Source: Ligilactobacillus apodemi DSM 16634 = JCM 16172
Lineage (GTDB): Bacteria > Bacillota > Bacilli > Lactobacillales > Lactobacillaceae
Reading direction: 5' to 3'
NCBI RefSeq assembly: GCF_001434405.1
Contig: NZ_AZFT01000053.1
Span: forward strand, 62,001-126,000
Length of the DNA: 64,000 nucleotides
Shown here: positions 40,059 through 49,783 of the stretch, in pieces
Layout: the number at the start of each line of letters is the position of its first letter
Position numbering within the stretch: the stretch's first letter is position 1
The notes under the pieces: generated by a model
The model's database searches: none
What the model was told of the DNA's origin: nothing
Seen by the model: the letters and a program-made list of their open reading frames with translations, nothing else
Made by a program: the position numbers and the translations under genes

Positions 40059-40559
40059 ATGTTAGCCACAATAGTTGCAATTTTTATTTTATTGATAATG
40101 GTAGTTTTGCTGCTCTCTGCGCGAAAGGTTAAAGAGTATGATGAACGGCAAGAACTTGTTATGAATCGTGGTAGTAAGTATGCCTTGACCACTGTGATTG
40201 TTTTGAATATGTTTTTTTATGTTCTGAGCTTCGGGGATAGTTTTTTTAAGATTGCCAGTAATGTTCACGTCAGCAATAAGTATTTGGAGTGGAGTTCTAA
40301 TATTTGCACTTTATGGTATTTGGCAACATGCATTTTTTCGTTTAGAGCTAAAGAAACTAGTGGCTTTGCAGTTTTAATGATTGTAACAGGAATCGTCAAT
40401 GTAGCACTTGGTGTCATTGATTATTTAGGGCTGTGGGGAGATAAGCCAGAAATTGTAGAAGGAATCAGTCTAGGCATTGTCGGTTTTAGCTGTTTAAGTA
40501 TGGGGGCAACGATCATGTTACGTAACTATTTAGATAAAGCTAAAGAAGGTGAACTCTAG
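40059..40559 (+). CDS. Membrane protein with DERQE motif (DUF2178-like), copy 1a
   Basis: This 166-residue protein has an N-terminal membrane segment followed by the motif EYDERQELVMNRGSKYA and then four further hydrophobic segments, ending GATIMLRNYLDKAKEG. This arrangement is seen in small DUF2178-type membrane proteins next to XRE repressors; their role is unknown. The next gene starts on the last base of its stop codon (TAGTG), and an XRE gene completes the operon. ATG 40059 follows AAAGGAGGAG. Confidence 0.75.
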   Translation: MLATIVAIFILLIMVVLLLSARKVKEYDERQELVMNRGSKYALTTVIVLNMFFYVLSFGDSFFKIASNVHVSNKYLEWSSNICTLWYLATCIFSFRAKETSGFAVLMIVTGIVNVALGVIDYLGLWGDKPEIVEGISLGIVGFSCLSMGATIMLRNYLDKAKEGEL

Positions 40560-41062
40560 TGGATTTGATAGGGTTATTATTTTTAATTGCTTTACTAGCT
40601 ATTGGGTATTGGTTAGTGGTGACAAAAAATGCAGGTGAGCGGGATGAACGTCAAGAATTGATCGCAAATAAGGGATATAAATATGCTTTTCTTGCAATCA
40701 TGTTATTAAATGTGGTGATTTACTTAATGGGGAGATACAGCAATATTTTTCAAATATCAAAAATGGACCTTGCTTTGCTAAATATTTGGTTTGGAACACT
40801 AGTATTTGCTCTATACACTATCTGGCGTAATGCTTATTTTTCAGTTAAAGTTAAAAATAGTAACGCAACTGGTTGGGGCTTCTTAGTTATTGGGATTCTT
40901 AATTTTTTTAGTGTGTTTGGTGATCGATTGGGCTTTTTTGATGAACATTTCACACACTCCCAAAGCGTATATATGCTATTTTTAGGGATTTTCTTAATAA
41001 TCGTGGGAGCAACGATCATGTTGCGTAATCATCTTGACCGTAAGGAAGATGAAGGCAGATGA
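40559..41062 (+). CDS. Membrane protein with DERQE motif (DUF2178-like), copy 1b
   Basis: This 167-residue paralogue of the preceding gene uses a GTG start overlapping its stop. It shows a leading membrane segment, ERDERQELIANKGYKYAF, further hydrophobic segments, and the same ending GATIMLRNHLDRKEDEG. The shared end blocks show a tandem duplication. It overlaps the XRE regulator gene by four bases, so all three are translationally coupled. Function unknown. Confidence 0.75.
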   Translation: MDLIGLLFLIALLAIGYWLVVTKNAGERDERQELIANKGYKYAFLAIMLLNVVIYLMGRYSNIFQISKMDLALLNIWFGTLVFALYTIWRNAYFSVKVKNSNATGWGFLVIGILNFFSVFGDRLGFFDEHFTHSQSVYMLFLGIFLIIVGATIMLRNHLDRKEDEGR

Positions 41063-41250
41063 AAAATTTAAAGTTAAAAGCAGCTCGAGCGGGTAAAGAT
41101 CTTTCGCAACAAGCTTTAGCTGAGCGGGTAGGTGTTTCACGCCAAACGATCTCGGCAATCGAAAAGGGTGATTATAACCCAACGATCAAACTTTGCATCA
41201 GTATTTGTAAAGAACTTGATGTAACCTTAAACGATCTATTTTGGAAATAA
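41059..41250 (+). CDS. XRE-family transcriptional repressor, copy 1
   Basis: This 63-residue helix-turn-helix protein opens MKNLKLKAARAGKDLSQQAL with VGVSRQTISAIEKGDYNP as the recognition region. It belongs to the minimal Cro/YgzD-like repressors that accompany small membrane proteins. It differs from the copy at 55933 in only 3 of 63 residues. It probably represses its own operon through the palindrome at 39988. A terminator follows. Confidence 0.92.
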   Translation: MKNLKLKAARAGKDLSQQALAERVGVSRQTISAIEKGDYNPTIKLCISICKELDVTLNDLFWK

Positions 41251-41256
41251 TATCTA

Positions 41257-41298
41257 GTCAACCATCATGTTTTTGAAACGTGATGGTTGATTTTTTTA
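41257..41298 (+). terminator. Terminator after XRE copy 1
   Basis: The stem TCAACCATCATGTTT / AAACGTGATGGTTGA (one mismatch) is followed by seven T. Confidence 0.88.
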
Positions 41299-41307
41299 GT
41301 AGAACAA

Positions 41308-41346
41308 ACAAAAACTCCCGCGCCCATTTTGCTGGCACGGGAGATA
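41308..41346 (-). terminator. Terminator of the P-type ATPase gene
   Basis: On the minus strand the stem CTCCCG-GCC / GGC-CGGGAG is followed by T-rich sequence, just beyond the ATPase stop codon. Confidence 0.75.
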
Positions 41347-41348
41347 GA

Positions 41349-44012
41349 TTAATTTTTAATGTGGGCTAAGCGTAGTTTGAAGAATTTATCCAACTCAGTC
41401 ACCGCTAAGATGCTAAAACCACAGATGATCGTCAAACTCCATTCACCTAATTGCATTGCAGTGGTACTAAAGGCATTTTGCATGAATGGTAGGTAGGTCA
41501 AGCCCAGTTGCAATCCAATCATCAGCAAGATGATCCCAAAAGCCTTTTTGTTTGTAAATGAAGCTCGGGAAAAGGCCGATTCTGCAGTGCGAATATTGAA
41601 CAAGTAAAAAATTTTGCTAAAGACGATAATGTTGACCATGGCGGTGCTTGCTAAAGCGGTAGTTGCACCAGTGGCGATCAGTAGTTCATAAGCACCCAAT
41701 CCTACTAAAGCGATCAATAGTGAAACATAGCCTAATTGAAGCATTTCACGGCCAGAGATCAGCTGGTGGTTGCTCTTACGTGGTGGGCGTTTCATCAAGT
41801 CGCTGGCACCAGGTTCAAAAATAAAAGCAAATTGGATCGTGATCGCCGAGACTAGGTTGATCCAAAGCAGTTGGGTCGCTTGTAACGGCATTTCTTGATC
41901 AAAGAGGAGCGTTAAAAAGATGATCAACCCTTCAGCAAATGACGTTGGTAATAAGAAGAGAATGCTCTTTTTGATATTATCATATATCCGACGTCCTTCT
42001 TTGATCGCTGTAGCTAAAGTTGCAAAGTTATCGTCAGTTAAGATCATGTCAGCAGCTTCTTTAGCGGCATCGGTACCTTTGATCCCCATAGCAACTCCAA
42101 TATCAGCTTTTTTCAATGCTGGTGCATCATTGACACCGTCACCGGTCATCGCAGTGATCTTGCCTTTTTGTTGTAAAGCTTCGATGATCTCTAATTTATT
42201 TTCTGGCGTTGTCCGCGCAAAAATTTGATTTTTGACGGCAGCTTCAACTTTTTGTTCAGGGGTCAGTTGATCCCAAATAGGGCCAGTGATCGTTTGTAAT
42301 TCTCCAGGAGCCAAACCTAATTGCCGCCCGATTGCTGCTGCGGTCAGTGGGGCATCCCCAGTGATCATTTTAACTTCAACTTTGGCCTTGTTCATTTCGC
42401 GTAAAGCTGCGATGACTTCAGGACGTGGTGGGTCAATGATCCCAACTAAGCCTAGGAACGAAAAACCACTTTGAAGGTGTTCATGTGTTAGTTTGGTGAG
42501 TTGTTCAGTTGGTTTGATCACCCCTAAAGCAACGACACGTTTACCTTGCTTAGCTAACTGATCAGCTTTTGCTTGCCAAAACGAACGGTTGAAGCTTTGA
42601 TCTTGTTGCTGAGCAAAGTTGAATACCTTGTCAGGCGCCCCTTTTAGATAGATCTTTTGAGTACCATTTGGAAGCTTTACGAGGCTTGCCATGTAACGAT
42701 GAAACGAATCAAACGGTAAGAGAGCGAGTTTTTCTAAGTTGATCTGTTCTTTAGTAGGCATCAATTTATGATAAACGGTTAGGAAAGCTCCATCGGTTGG
42801 TTCACCGTTGATCGTCCAAATATCATCATTTTGTGTGAGCGTTGTATCATTTGCAAAATATCCCGCTAAGAGTAGTTCTTTTAGTTTAGCTTCCCGTTCA
42901 TTAGTAGGTTTTCTATTAATAAATAGTGCCCCAGTTGGCGCATAACCGCTACCACTGACGGAAAAATGACGTTCATCAAAGTAAATATCGGTGACGGTCA
43001 TTTCGTTTTTAGTCAAAGTCCCAGTTTTGTCGGTTGCGATCACGTCGACTGCACCTAATGTTTCGGCAGAAGGTAGTGATTTTACGATCGCATTTTTATT
43101 TTTAGCTAAATCAGCAACGCCTAAAGCTAAAATGACCGAAGTGGTAGCTGGTAGTCCTTCGGGGATCGAGCCCACGATCATTGTTACGATCGCTAAAGTT
43201 AAAACTGGTAGCGAATAGGTCTCAAAGAGCATGCCCAAGATAAACAGTAAGACCGCCGCGCCTAAAACACAGATGGAAACGGTCTTGCCTAAGGCGTTGA
43301 TCTCCTTGACTAATGGGGTAGGGCGCGTTTTAGCGGTAGCGACAGCAGTTGAGATCTTACCTAATTCAGTTTTTTGCCCCGTTGCTACGACTATCCCTAA
43401 GCCAGAACCATTAACAACTGTAGTGGAAGAAAATGCCATATTTGTCTGTTCAGCTAAAGGTAAGTCAGCCTCTTCTAGTGGTTCGGCGTGTTTAGTCACT
43501 GCATCAGCTTCACCGGTCAAAGTAGCTTCTTCGATTCTAAGGTCCGCTGTTTTTAATAAACGCAGATCAGCAGAGACTTGGTCACCAGCTTCTAAAAAGA
43601 CTACATCACCACGAACTAACTTAGTCGCAGCAATATCTTGACGGATGCCATCGCGATAGACTGTAGCGTTAGTTGCCAATAAGTCTTTGATTTTGGCCAA
43701 AGCATCGGCAGCATTTGCTTCTTGATAATAACCGATCACAGCATTAGCGATGATTACCACGCTGATGACAAGTGCGTCAGTATAGTGACCTAAAAAAAGA
43801 GTTAATAGGGCTGCAAACAACAAGATATAGATGATCATGTTGTTGAATTGACGGATAAATAAGCGCCATTTAGGTGTTTTTTTAGCAACTAGGGCATTAG
43901 GTCCCTCGCTGGCTGCTCTTTTAGTTGCTGTCTTGGTTGAAAGTCCCTGAAGTGGGTCCTCTTGCTCATAATCTTGGAGTAATTCTACTAAATTTTTTTG
44001 ATAAGGTTTCAT
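41349..44012 (-). CDS. Cation-transporting P-type ATPase (P2 type)
   Basis: This 887-residue pump has the N-terminal cation-ATPase domain, an actuator loop with EATLTGEADAV, and the ion-site motif VGSIPEGLPATTSV in the fourth membrane helix. The phosphorylated aspartate lies in ATDKTGTLTKNEMTV, the nucleotide domain includes KGAPDKV, and the hinge is AMTGDGVNDAPALKKADIGVAMG. Six C-terminal membrane helices follow. The PEGLP pattern fits Ca2+ or Na+/K+-like P2 pumps; the ion is not certain. Minus-strand ribosome site AAAGGAAAG precedes the ATG. A leader of about 155 bases lies upstream. Confidence 0.92.
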   Translation of the reverse strand: MKPYQKNLVELLQDYEQEDPLQGLSTKTATKRAASEGPNALVAKKTPKWRLFIRQFNNMIIYILLFAALLTLFLGHYTDALVISVVIIANAVIGYYQEANAADALAKIKDLLATNATVYRDGIRQDIAATKLVRGDVVFLEAGDQVSADLRLLKTADLRIEEATLTGEADAVTKHAEPLEEADLPLAEQTNMAFSSTTVVNGSGLGIVVATGQKTELGKISTAVATAKTRPTPLVKEINALGKTVSICVLGAAVLLFILGMLFETYSLPVLTLAIVTMIVGSIPEGLPATTSVILALGVADLAKNKNAIVKSLPSAETLGAVDVIATDKTGTLTKNEMTVTDIYFDERHFSVSGSGYAPTGALFINRKPTNEREAKLKELLLAGYFANDTTLTQNDDIWTINGEPTDGAFLTVYHKLMPTKEQINLEKLALLPFDSFHRYMASLVKLPNGTQKIYLKGAPDKVFNFAQQQDQSFNRSFWQAKADQLAKQGKRVVALGVIKPTEQLTKLTHEHLQSGFSFLGLVGIIDPPRPEVIAALREMNKAKVEVKMITGDAPLTAAAIGRQLGLAPGELQTITGPIWDQLTPEQKVEAAVKNQIFARTTPENKLEIIEALQQKGKITAMTGDGVNDAPALKKADIGVAMGIKGTDAAKEAADMILTDDNFATLATAIKEGRRIYDNIKKSILFLLPTSFAEGLIIFLTLLFDQEMPLQATQLLWINLVSAITIQFAFIFEPGASDLMKRPPRKSNHQLISGREMLQLGYVSLLIALVGLGAYELLIATGATTALASTAMVNIIVFSKIFYLFNIRTAESAFSRASFTNKKAFGIILLMIGLQLGLTYLPFMQNAFSTTAMQLGEWSLTIICGFSILAVTELDKFFKLRLAHIKN

Positions 44013-44182
44013 GTTATATCTTTCCTTTCTTTGATCATCTTTAGTTGTTAAGTGATAAACTTACAACTATCTGCGAAAGACAAAAGGAACCTTATTTAAG
44101 CGTACAAAAATAGCGCGAGACGGATAAGGGTCGTCCACTCGTGTTACCTACCTTTCTAATATAATTTAAGTACATTTTACCA
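44013..44182 (-). promoter_or_regulatory. Leader and promoter of the P-type ATPase gene
   Basis: On the minus strand an extended -10, TGGTAAAAT, occupies 44182-44174, giving a leader of about 155 bases. The leader contains a GGTAGGTAAC segment, a small CGAG...CTCG hairpin around 44115-44141, and AAGGTTCCTT. Its length and G-rich start resemble ion-sensing leaders, but I could not match it to M-box, yybP-ykoY or another known riboswitch. Confidence 0.35.
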
Positions 44183-44587
44183 CGAGCGATTCAAAATGGA
44201 GTCGTTTTCATGCTTGGTTTAAAGCAAATTTAAACCAACTTAGCTAAAGTTTAAGGGGGTAATAGATTTTCAAAGTCTTGGTTGAAAGCCAGGGCTTTTT
44301 TGTTTTTTTTAAAATGAAATATTTTTGTAACAGAAGTAAAAAGTGAAAAAACTATAATTATTAAATTTTGATGTTTAGATATGAAATTGGCATTAATTTT
44401 TTTAATATTAGGGTTTAGCGCTTGGACTTTTTTAAGTTAAATTAGATTAAGGAATAAAGTAATGATAGACTTAATTCATTTTTTATAAAAATTAAAAAGT
44501 ATAATATACATCATTAAAAATGGCTTGTTAATATATTAATTTAGCGTTAAAAATCGGTTGTTAAATTTAATTAAAGGTGGTTTTTAT
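44183..44587. other. Long AT-rich intergenic region before esxA
   Basis: No gene is visible in these ~400 bases. A plus-strand terminator-like hairpin (AAAGTCTTGG / CCAGGGCTTT, then a T run) lies at 44272-44310 with no plus-strand gene in front of it. The remaining bases are very AT-rich and should contain the esxA promoter, which I could not fix with confidence. Confidence 0.5.
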
Positions 44588-44881
44588 ATGAGCGCAATTT
44601 CCGTTACTCCAGAACAGTTACGGGCTTCAGCTAAGGTGTACATCCACGCTGCACAAGAGATCCAACAACAAATGCAACGTGTCCAAAGCGAAAATAACAA
44701 TATGGCAAATGAATGGCGTGGACAAGCTTTTCAAGCTTATCTCCAACAATTTGAGCAATTGAAGGGGAATGTTACACAAATGACACAGCTGCTAGAACAA
44801 ATCGATCGTCAGCTCGAATCGTATGCTAATACTGTTGAACAACGTGATAACGAAGATCGTAGTGCTTTTGGTTTAAGCTAA
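44588..44881 (+). CDS. esxA: WXG100 secreted protein EsxA
   Basis: This 97-residue helical-hairpin protein has the central motif W43-R44-G45 in NEWRGQAFQAYLQQFEQL, flanked by two amphipathic helices rich in Gln. This is the canonical substrate and core component of Firmicute type VII secretion. ATG 44588 is chosen because AAAGGTGG lies 7 bases upstream; a longer in-frame reading from 44558 precedes this site. It has its own terminator and stands in front of the truncated secretion genes. Confidence 0.93.
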   Translation: MSAISVTPEQLRASAKVYIHAAQEIQQQMQRVQSENNNMANEWRGQAFQAYLQQFEQLKGNVTQMTQLLEQIDRQLESYANTVEQRDNEDRSAFGLS

Positions 44882-44887
44882 TAGTCA

Positions 44888-44926
44888 GTGAGACCCTCAA
44901 TTTAAAAGTTGAGGGTCTTTTTTAGG
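44888..44926 (+). terminator. Terminator after esxA
   Basis: The perfect stem GACCCTCAA / TTGAGGGTC is followed by a T run, allowing esxA to be expressed at a level different from the downstream genes. Confidence 0.92.
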
Positions 44927-44954
44927 TAATGCAAAGAAAAAAGGTGATGTAAAG

Positions 44955-47185
44955 ATGAAGAAAATAACAACTAAGCGAGATTTGGGGCTAGCTTTGATCA
45001 GTCTTTTAGGGACGATTTTATTGCTCAGCTTAGTATGGCTAGGAATAGGGAATAAAAATATCATTCGCCATGATGAAAATGCGCAGATAAATAATAAAGT
45101 TCGCTACGTTTTGGTCAATGAAGATAATGGGGCGACCTTTAACGGAAAAACGTATAACTTAGGGGGCGACTTTATCAAACTTGTTTCTAGGGATACAAAA
45201 CATGAGTGGCAAACTGCATCATATGATATGGCCGAAGCAGGGATCAAAAATGGGACTTATGACGTTGAAGTCGTTATTCCTGAAAACTTTTCTTCACGGA
45301 TCTTAGCGCTTCAAAGTACTGCACCAAAGCAAGCTGGGATCAGTTATCGCGTTCGCAAAGAACAAAATGAGGTCACCAATCAAGCCGTCGGGCGCAATGT
45401 CGACAGTATGATCAATTATTTCAATAACCGCGTCGTGCGGATGTATTTTACTAGTTTAGTCGGCAATTTACGGAGTGCCCAATTTGCGATGGGGACGGTC
45501 GCTAACCGCCAAACAAGCCAAGTAAATGATTTAGCTAGTCAAGTTCAACAACCATTCCAAGGATTAAATGACCAATTTAGTTCGTTGTTTAGTACAGCAA
45601 ACATTTTAGATCAAGATCCACTAACGGATAGTCAAATGACCCAGGATTTTAGCAACAATGTTCGCTCATTATTACAAGATTTGAATCAAGGTTTAGCTAG
45701 TGGTGATGATGCAAATACTGCGTTGAACGAAGAATTGACTAAACAACTTCAGCGCTATGATGCATTAAATAGTCAAACGAGCACTTATCAATTAGCAGTC
45801 GGCAATTATTTAGAAAATGGCTCGTTGATCTCATCGCTAAGTGATACTACTAGTTCTTTCCTAAAAGATACTCAAGCTAACCAAGCATCACTTGAAGGTC
45901 AGTTACAACAATTAAGTGAACAATATCAAGTCTTACGGACTTTACAGCAACAGTTAGAGACCGAATATGGCTTAACTAAAACTTCCCAAGCTGAGAATTT
46001 AGCCGCACTTAAAGCTAAGTTGACTGGTGATAGTAGTGCTAATACTCAAGTCTTAAAAAACTTTGCTGCTCAAATGAAGCAAAGTTTAGCTAACTTGCCA
46101 TTGGCAGAAGATTTGACCAATGATAGTGAATTGACCAAAGATCTGTGGAATAGCCAAGATAAGGCTCAATATCAAGCTGCAGTCAAGATCTTGACCAAAT
46201 ATGCTAAAAATCTAGATAGTGCTTATGGCACCCAAAAAGTCACCTATTTAGAAAAAAATTCACAACAAGATACCTATACGGGAACTGTCACGCTAAATTT
46301 AACCGTCGGACAGACAAATACGATCAAGTTAAATGGTGATAAGGTAACCGGAAAAGTTGAACCCGCCCAAATCACTCAAGCTTTAACAACGGCTGGGTAT
46401 CAAAATGTAGTAGTTTCAGCATTCAAGAATAATCAATTAACAGTTAGATTCACAGCACCAAGTTCGACTGCTAAAAATGCCAAGACGACCCCAACGGCTA
46501 ACACTAAAGAGACTACTTCAAGTGAAGCGCAAGTTGAAACTACAGAAGAGTCGCCAAGTGAAGCAACTTCCAGTGAAAGTCAAGCAACTAGCGAATCGGC
46601 GACTTCAGAATCAGCGTCAGCTTCGTCTTCAGCTAAGAGTGAAGAATCAACTGAAACACAACCAACAACTACAGCTAAAAATGTAGCAATCAGTTTTAAT
46701 GTCGATTATCAAGTCGATGCTTCCACTGAATATAAATGGAGTGTAGATGATCAAGTTCAAAGTACCGGAAAATTTGAATTGGTTTCACAAACGGATAGTA
46801 CCAAACTCAACCAAAATGTTGCTCAAACGATTGCTTTAGCGCATGAAATAAAGGCAGTTTATGGGCAAAGTCAAAGTAGTTTAGCGGACTTTTTAGCCAA
46901 CTAAACTCAAAGTCAGATCACAGCTTTACCAGAATCATTGGCGGCAGTGGCAACTAAGAGTACGGAGTTAACGCCAGAAGTCGAAAAATATGCTGACCAA
47001 TTAGTCGCTCAGTATGAAAAGCTAAGTGAACAAGTCAACGCTTTGGGTGAAGCAACTGGGCAATTAGCAACTACAAGTAAAACTCCAGCTGAGATCAAGG
47101 AGTTAAACGAACTTAGTCAAAATCTAAACGCCACGAGACAACAAGAATACCTTGATCAAGTTTTAGAGATCGTTAAAATGAAATC
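44955..47185 (+). pseudogene. esaA: T7SS protein EsaA, interrupted by a stop and truncated by deletion
   Basis: The protein begins with a basic N-terminus and a membrane segment (residues ~12-32), then the EsaA/Pip-type extracellular region: RYVLVNEDNGATFNGKTYNL, later coiled-coil Gln-rich stretches and a Ser/Thr/Glu-rich insert near residue 510-570. A TAA at 46902-46904 interrupts it, and the same frame continues with LPESLAAVATKSTELTPEVE to about 47185. There it joins essC sequence in another frame. Normal EsaA is about 1000 residues with C-terminal membrane helices, which are lost here. Confidence 0.88.
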
Positions 47186-49021
47186 TATGAACTCTTCCAA
47201 ACAGCCTATAGTGGGGCTAAGTATGAGCCCGCTGAAGCCAAAGCAACTGCTAAAGTAGATGATCGCATCTGGTTGATCAATCACTTAGGGCAAGCGGAGT
47301 TGTTGACGACCGATCTGTCGGCAGCGGAGATCGTTCAAGCTGAATACGAGGAGAACCAGACTGAACTAGAAGTAGTAGTGGATGAGATCGCCCAAACGAC
47401 AAAAGAAAATGACCTGAATTTACCAACAAAACCATGGTTGCCCGATCTTTTACCACAAATCGTGGCTCCTGAAGTTGCTTGGGAAAACGAATGGCAAAAA
47501 CCTAGACGCATGGTGGTCCCATTTGGCATGTTAGATATTCCTGAAAAACAAGCCCAAAAAGAATTGTTATTTGATTTAGAAAAATTTACGCCTGCAGTTT
47601 TGTTAGGGAGTTCAGGGTATGGTAAGTCGACTGCGTTACAAACTTTGGTGCTTAATTTAGCACGCTATAATTCACCCACACAAGTTCAATTTAATTTACT
47701 TGATTTTGGCAATAACGGCTTATTACCGCTTAGAAAATTACCTCATGTTGCCGATCATGTGCGCTTAGATGAAAGAGAAAAATTCTTTAAGATGTTGCAG
47801 CGGATCTTAGAAACTCTAGAAAAACGAAAGGCATTGTTCCAAGAACATGGTGTAGTCAATTTGGAACAGTATGAAGCGATGACTAAACAAACGTTGGCAG
47901 TTATCGTCAACGTGATCGATGCTTATGACACGATCATTGAAGATGAAAGGGAAACCGTTGATAGCACGATAAATCGCATCTTACGTGAAGGGGCAGCTTT
48001 AGGGGTGCTTTTAGTGATGAGTTCCAACCAAATATCAGCCTATCGTTTAGGCATGAGATCAAATATCGCCAAAACGCTTTTACTTTATTTGGTCAATAAC
48101 GACGATTTGATCGAAGTGCTAGGGAGAAAACGACTACAGATCCCACCACTTCCAGGACGAGGTCAGTTAGAGATCGATGATACAGTAGATGCTTTTCAAA
48201 CATATCAGCCGATCTCAGGGGATGATTCTTTAAGCATCGTCAAAAATATCGTGTTGCTGACTGAAAAGATGGATGCAGCTTGGACTGGGGAACGCCCCGC
48301 ACCGATTCCGATGTTGCCTCTTCAATTTGCAACAGACTACTTGGAAAGTTGCTTTGAAGTCAGTGAGTTACTTGAACAAGATGAGCTTCCGTTGGCATTT
48401 GATATTCAAACAACAGCGCTCAAAGGATTTGTTCCATCAAAACATCACTTCTTTACCATGATCTATGGGACAGAAGAACAACGGCAAATGTTAGATGACA
48501 ACTTGATGTTCTCGTTGAGAAAAACTAAAGCTAAGACGATTTTAGTCGATTTTGAAGAGCAAGTTTATGCGGATAGTTATGCTTTCTTTGATGAAGTGTA
48601 CACCGCAGAACGAACAGACACTGAACGCTTAAAACTTTTGTTAGCTGATTATGTGAAATTAGCCGGTAGTAGAAAAAGTGGGGCGCACGTATTTATGTAT
48701 ATCCCTAATTTGCGCTTATTTTTTGAAAAGAGTGGCCTGACGAGCGACAACTTTATTTTGACATTAAAGCAAGCTTGGCGTGCAGGCTTATACATTATTA
48801 TTTCAGACAGCATTAATTATCTTGAAAAGGGATTTGATCTAAATGTTCAAGAATTCCGCAAAAATATTACTGCCGGAGTAGTCACAGCTAGGGTGACTGA
48901 TACCGATACGCTTAAAGCTATGGGCTCATCATTAGAGAAAAATTTACCAGCTAATGAAGCTTATTTCTTTGAAGCGCAAGGAACAAAGCATACCAAGATC
49001 CGCTTGGCAGGAGAGGCATAA
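47186..49021 (+). pseudogene. essC: T7SS ATPase EssC, C-terminal portion only
   Basis: The frame ending at 49021 opens at the junction with YELFQTAYSGAKYEP and VDDRIWLINHLGQAELLT, which in EssC lies after the first FtsK/SpoIIIE domain. The second ATPase domain follows with Walker A LLGSSGYGKSTALQTL and the SSNQISAYR segment, then the third domain to the C-terminus. The FHA domains, membrane helices and first ATPase domain are gone: about 610 of a usual ~1450 residues remain. A TTG at 47273 could start a shorter product, but it could not anchor in the membrane. Confidence 0.88.
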
Positions 49022-49039
49022 AGAAAGAAGGTCATAGTA

Positions 49040-49417
49040 ATGGAGAAAGTAGATTTTTTACTATTAGGAACAGTGGTTATTTTAAATGGTTCGATCAAAA
49101 AAGTAATGATCGCGCAACGTGCAGTCTATGTTCCAACGGATGAAACAGAAAATGATGCCTAATTTTTTGAATATGGAGCAGTCTTATATCCAGAGGGCTT
49201 GATTGACGGACAATTAGTGTATTTTAATAGCGCCGATGTCTATAAAGTTATTGCAGTGGGCTATGCGGATGCAGACGATGAATTGATCGTTGAAGAGATC
49301 AATGAAGCGATTGAAAAAGTCGATCCATATGCAAATAAAGTAACACCTGAAAATGGTGCTACCAATCCAGCCGATCCTTTTAGTGGCTTGTCGGCAAACT
49401 TTGATGAAGGAGAGTAG
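49040..49417 (+). pseudogene. DUF4176 protein with a nonsense codon
   Basis: ATG 49040 starts MEKVDFLLLGTVVILNGSIKK, the DUF4176 opening (small T7SS-linked protein with LPIGSVV-like strand). TAA at 49160-49162 interrupts after 40 codons. The same frame then reads FFEYGAVLYPEGLIDGQLVY and VIAVGYADADDE to 49417. A single base change would restore a 125-residue protein. DUF4176 genes regularly accompany LXG toxins; their role is not established. Confidence 0.82.
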
Positions 49418-49422
49418 ATAAA

Positions 49423-49770
49423 ATGACTCCAGAAGAAGCGCTGGTTGAACGCATGGCTAAGGTTGCTGCACATAACGCAGCTGTTCATCAGCATAATGCA
49501 GCAATTGAACGAAAAATTGAAAAATTAAAACAAGCAATAAATCGGCTAACGGCAGTCCAAGCCGAGTTAGATGGGCTAAAAATCGACAAGATACAGCATG
49601 GTGGTGAAAATGTGTGGCGGGGAAATGTTTACCGTGAACATCAGCAAAAAGTCGGCTATGTCAAAGATGATATCGATGGCTTTTCATCTTTAATGGGGGA
49701 TGCCTTTGAAGATTACAGCAATACGATCAGTCGTTTGAAATCAGAAAAGAAGAGTTATTGGATCACATAG
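49423..49770 (+). CDS. DUF5082 (YwqH-like) T7SS-associated helical protein
   Basis: This 115-residue, mainly helical protein has a heptad-rich central region (AAIERKIEKLKQAINRLTAV) and a WRG motif in GGENVWRGNVY near residue 65, like YwqH. Such proteins and their DUF5344 partners bind LXG toxin N-termini and help deliver them to the secretion machine. ATG 49423 follows AAGGAGAG. It is the only intact accessory gene between the essC fragment and the toxin. Confidence 0.78.
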   Translation: MTPEEALVERMAKVAAHNAAVHQHNAAIERKIEKLKQAINRLTAVQAELDGLKIDKIQHGGENVWRGNVYREHQQKVGYVKDDIDGFSSLMGDAFEDYSNTISRLKSEKKSYWIT

Positions 49771-49783
49771 GGGGCACAATCAA

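Noticed and set aside
42991-43641. Long plus-strand open frames opposite the P-type ATPase
   Set aside because: They are antisense shadows of a strongly conserved coding region.
44555-44590. Earlier in-frame start for esxA at 44558
   Set aside because: It lies before the ribosome site AAAGGTGG; WXG100 proteins of ~97 residues fit ATG 44588.
46477-46686. Arg/Gln-rich open frame inside the Ser/Thr/Glu-rich insert of esaA
   Set aside because: It is a shifted reading of low-complexity codons, with no ribosome site; the esaA frame explains the sequence.
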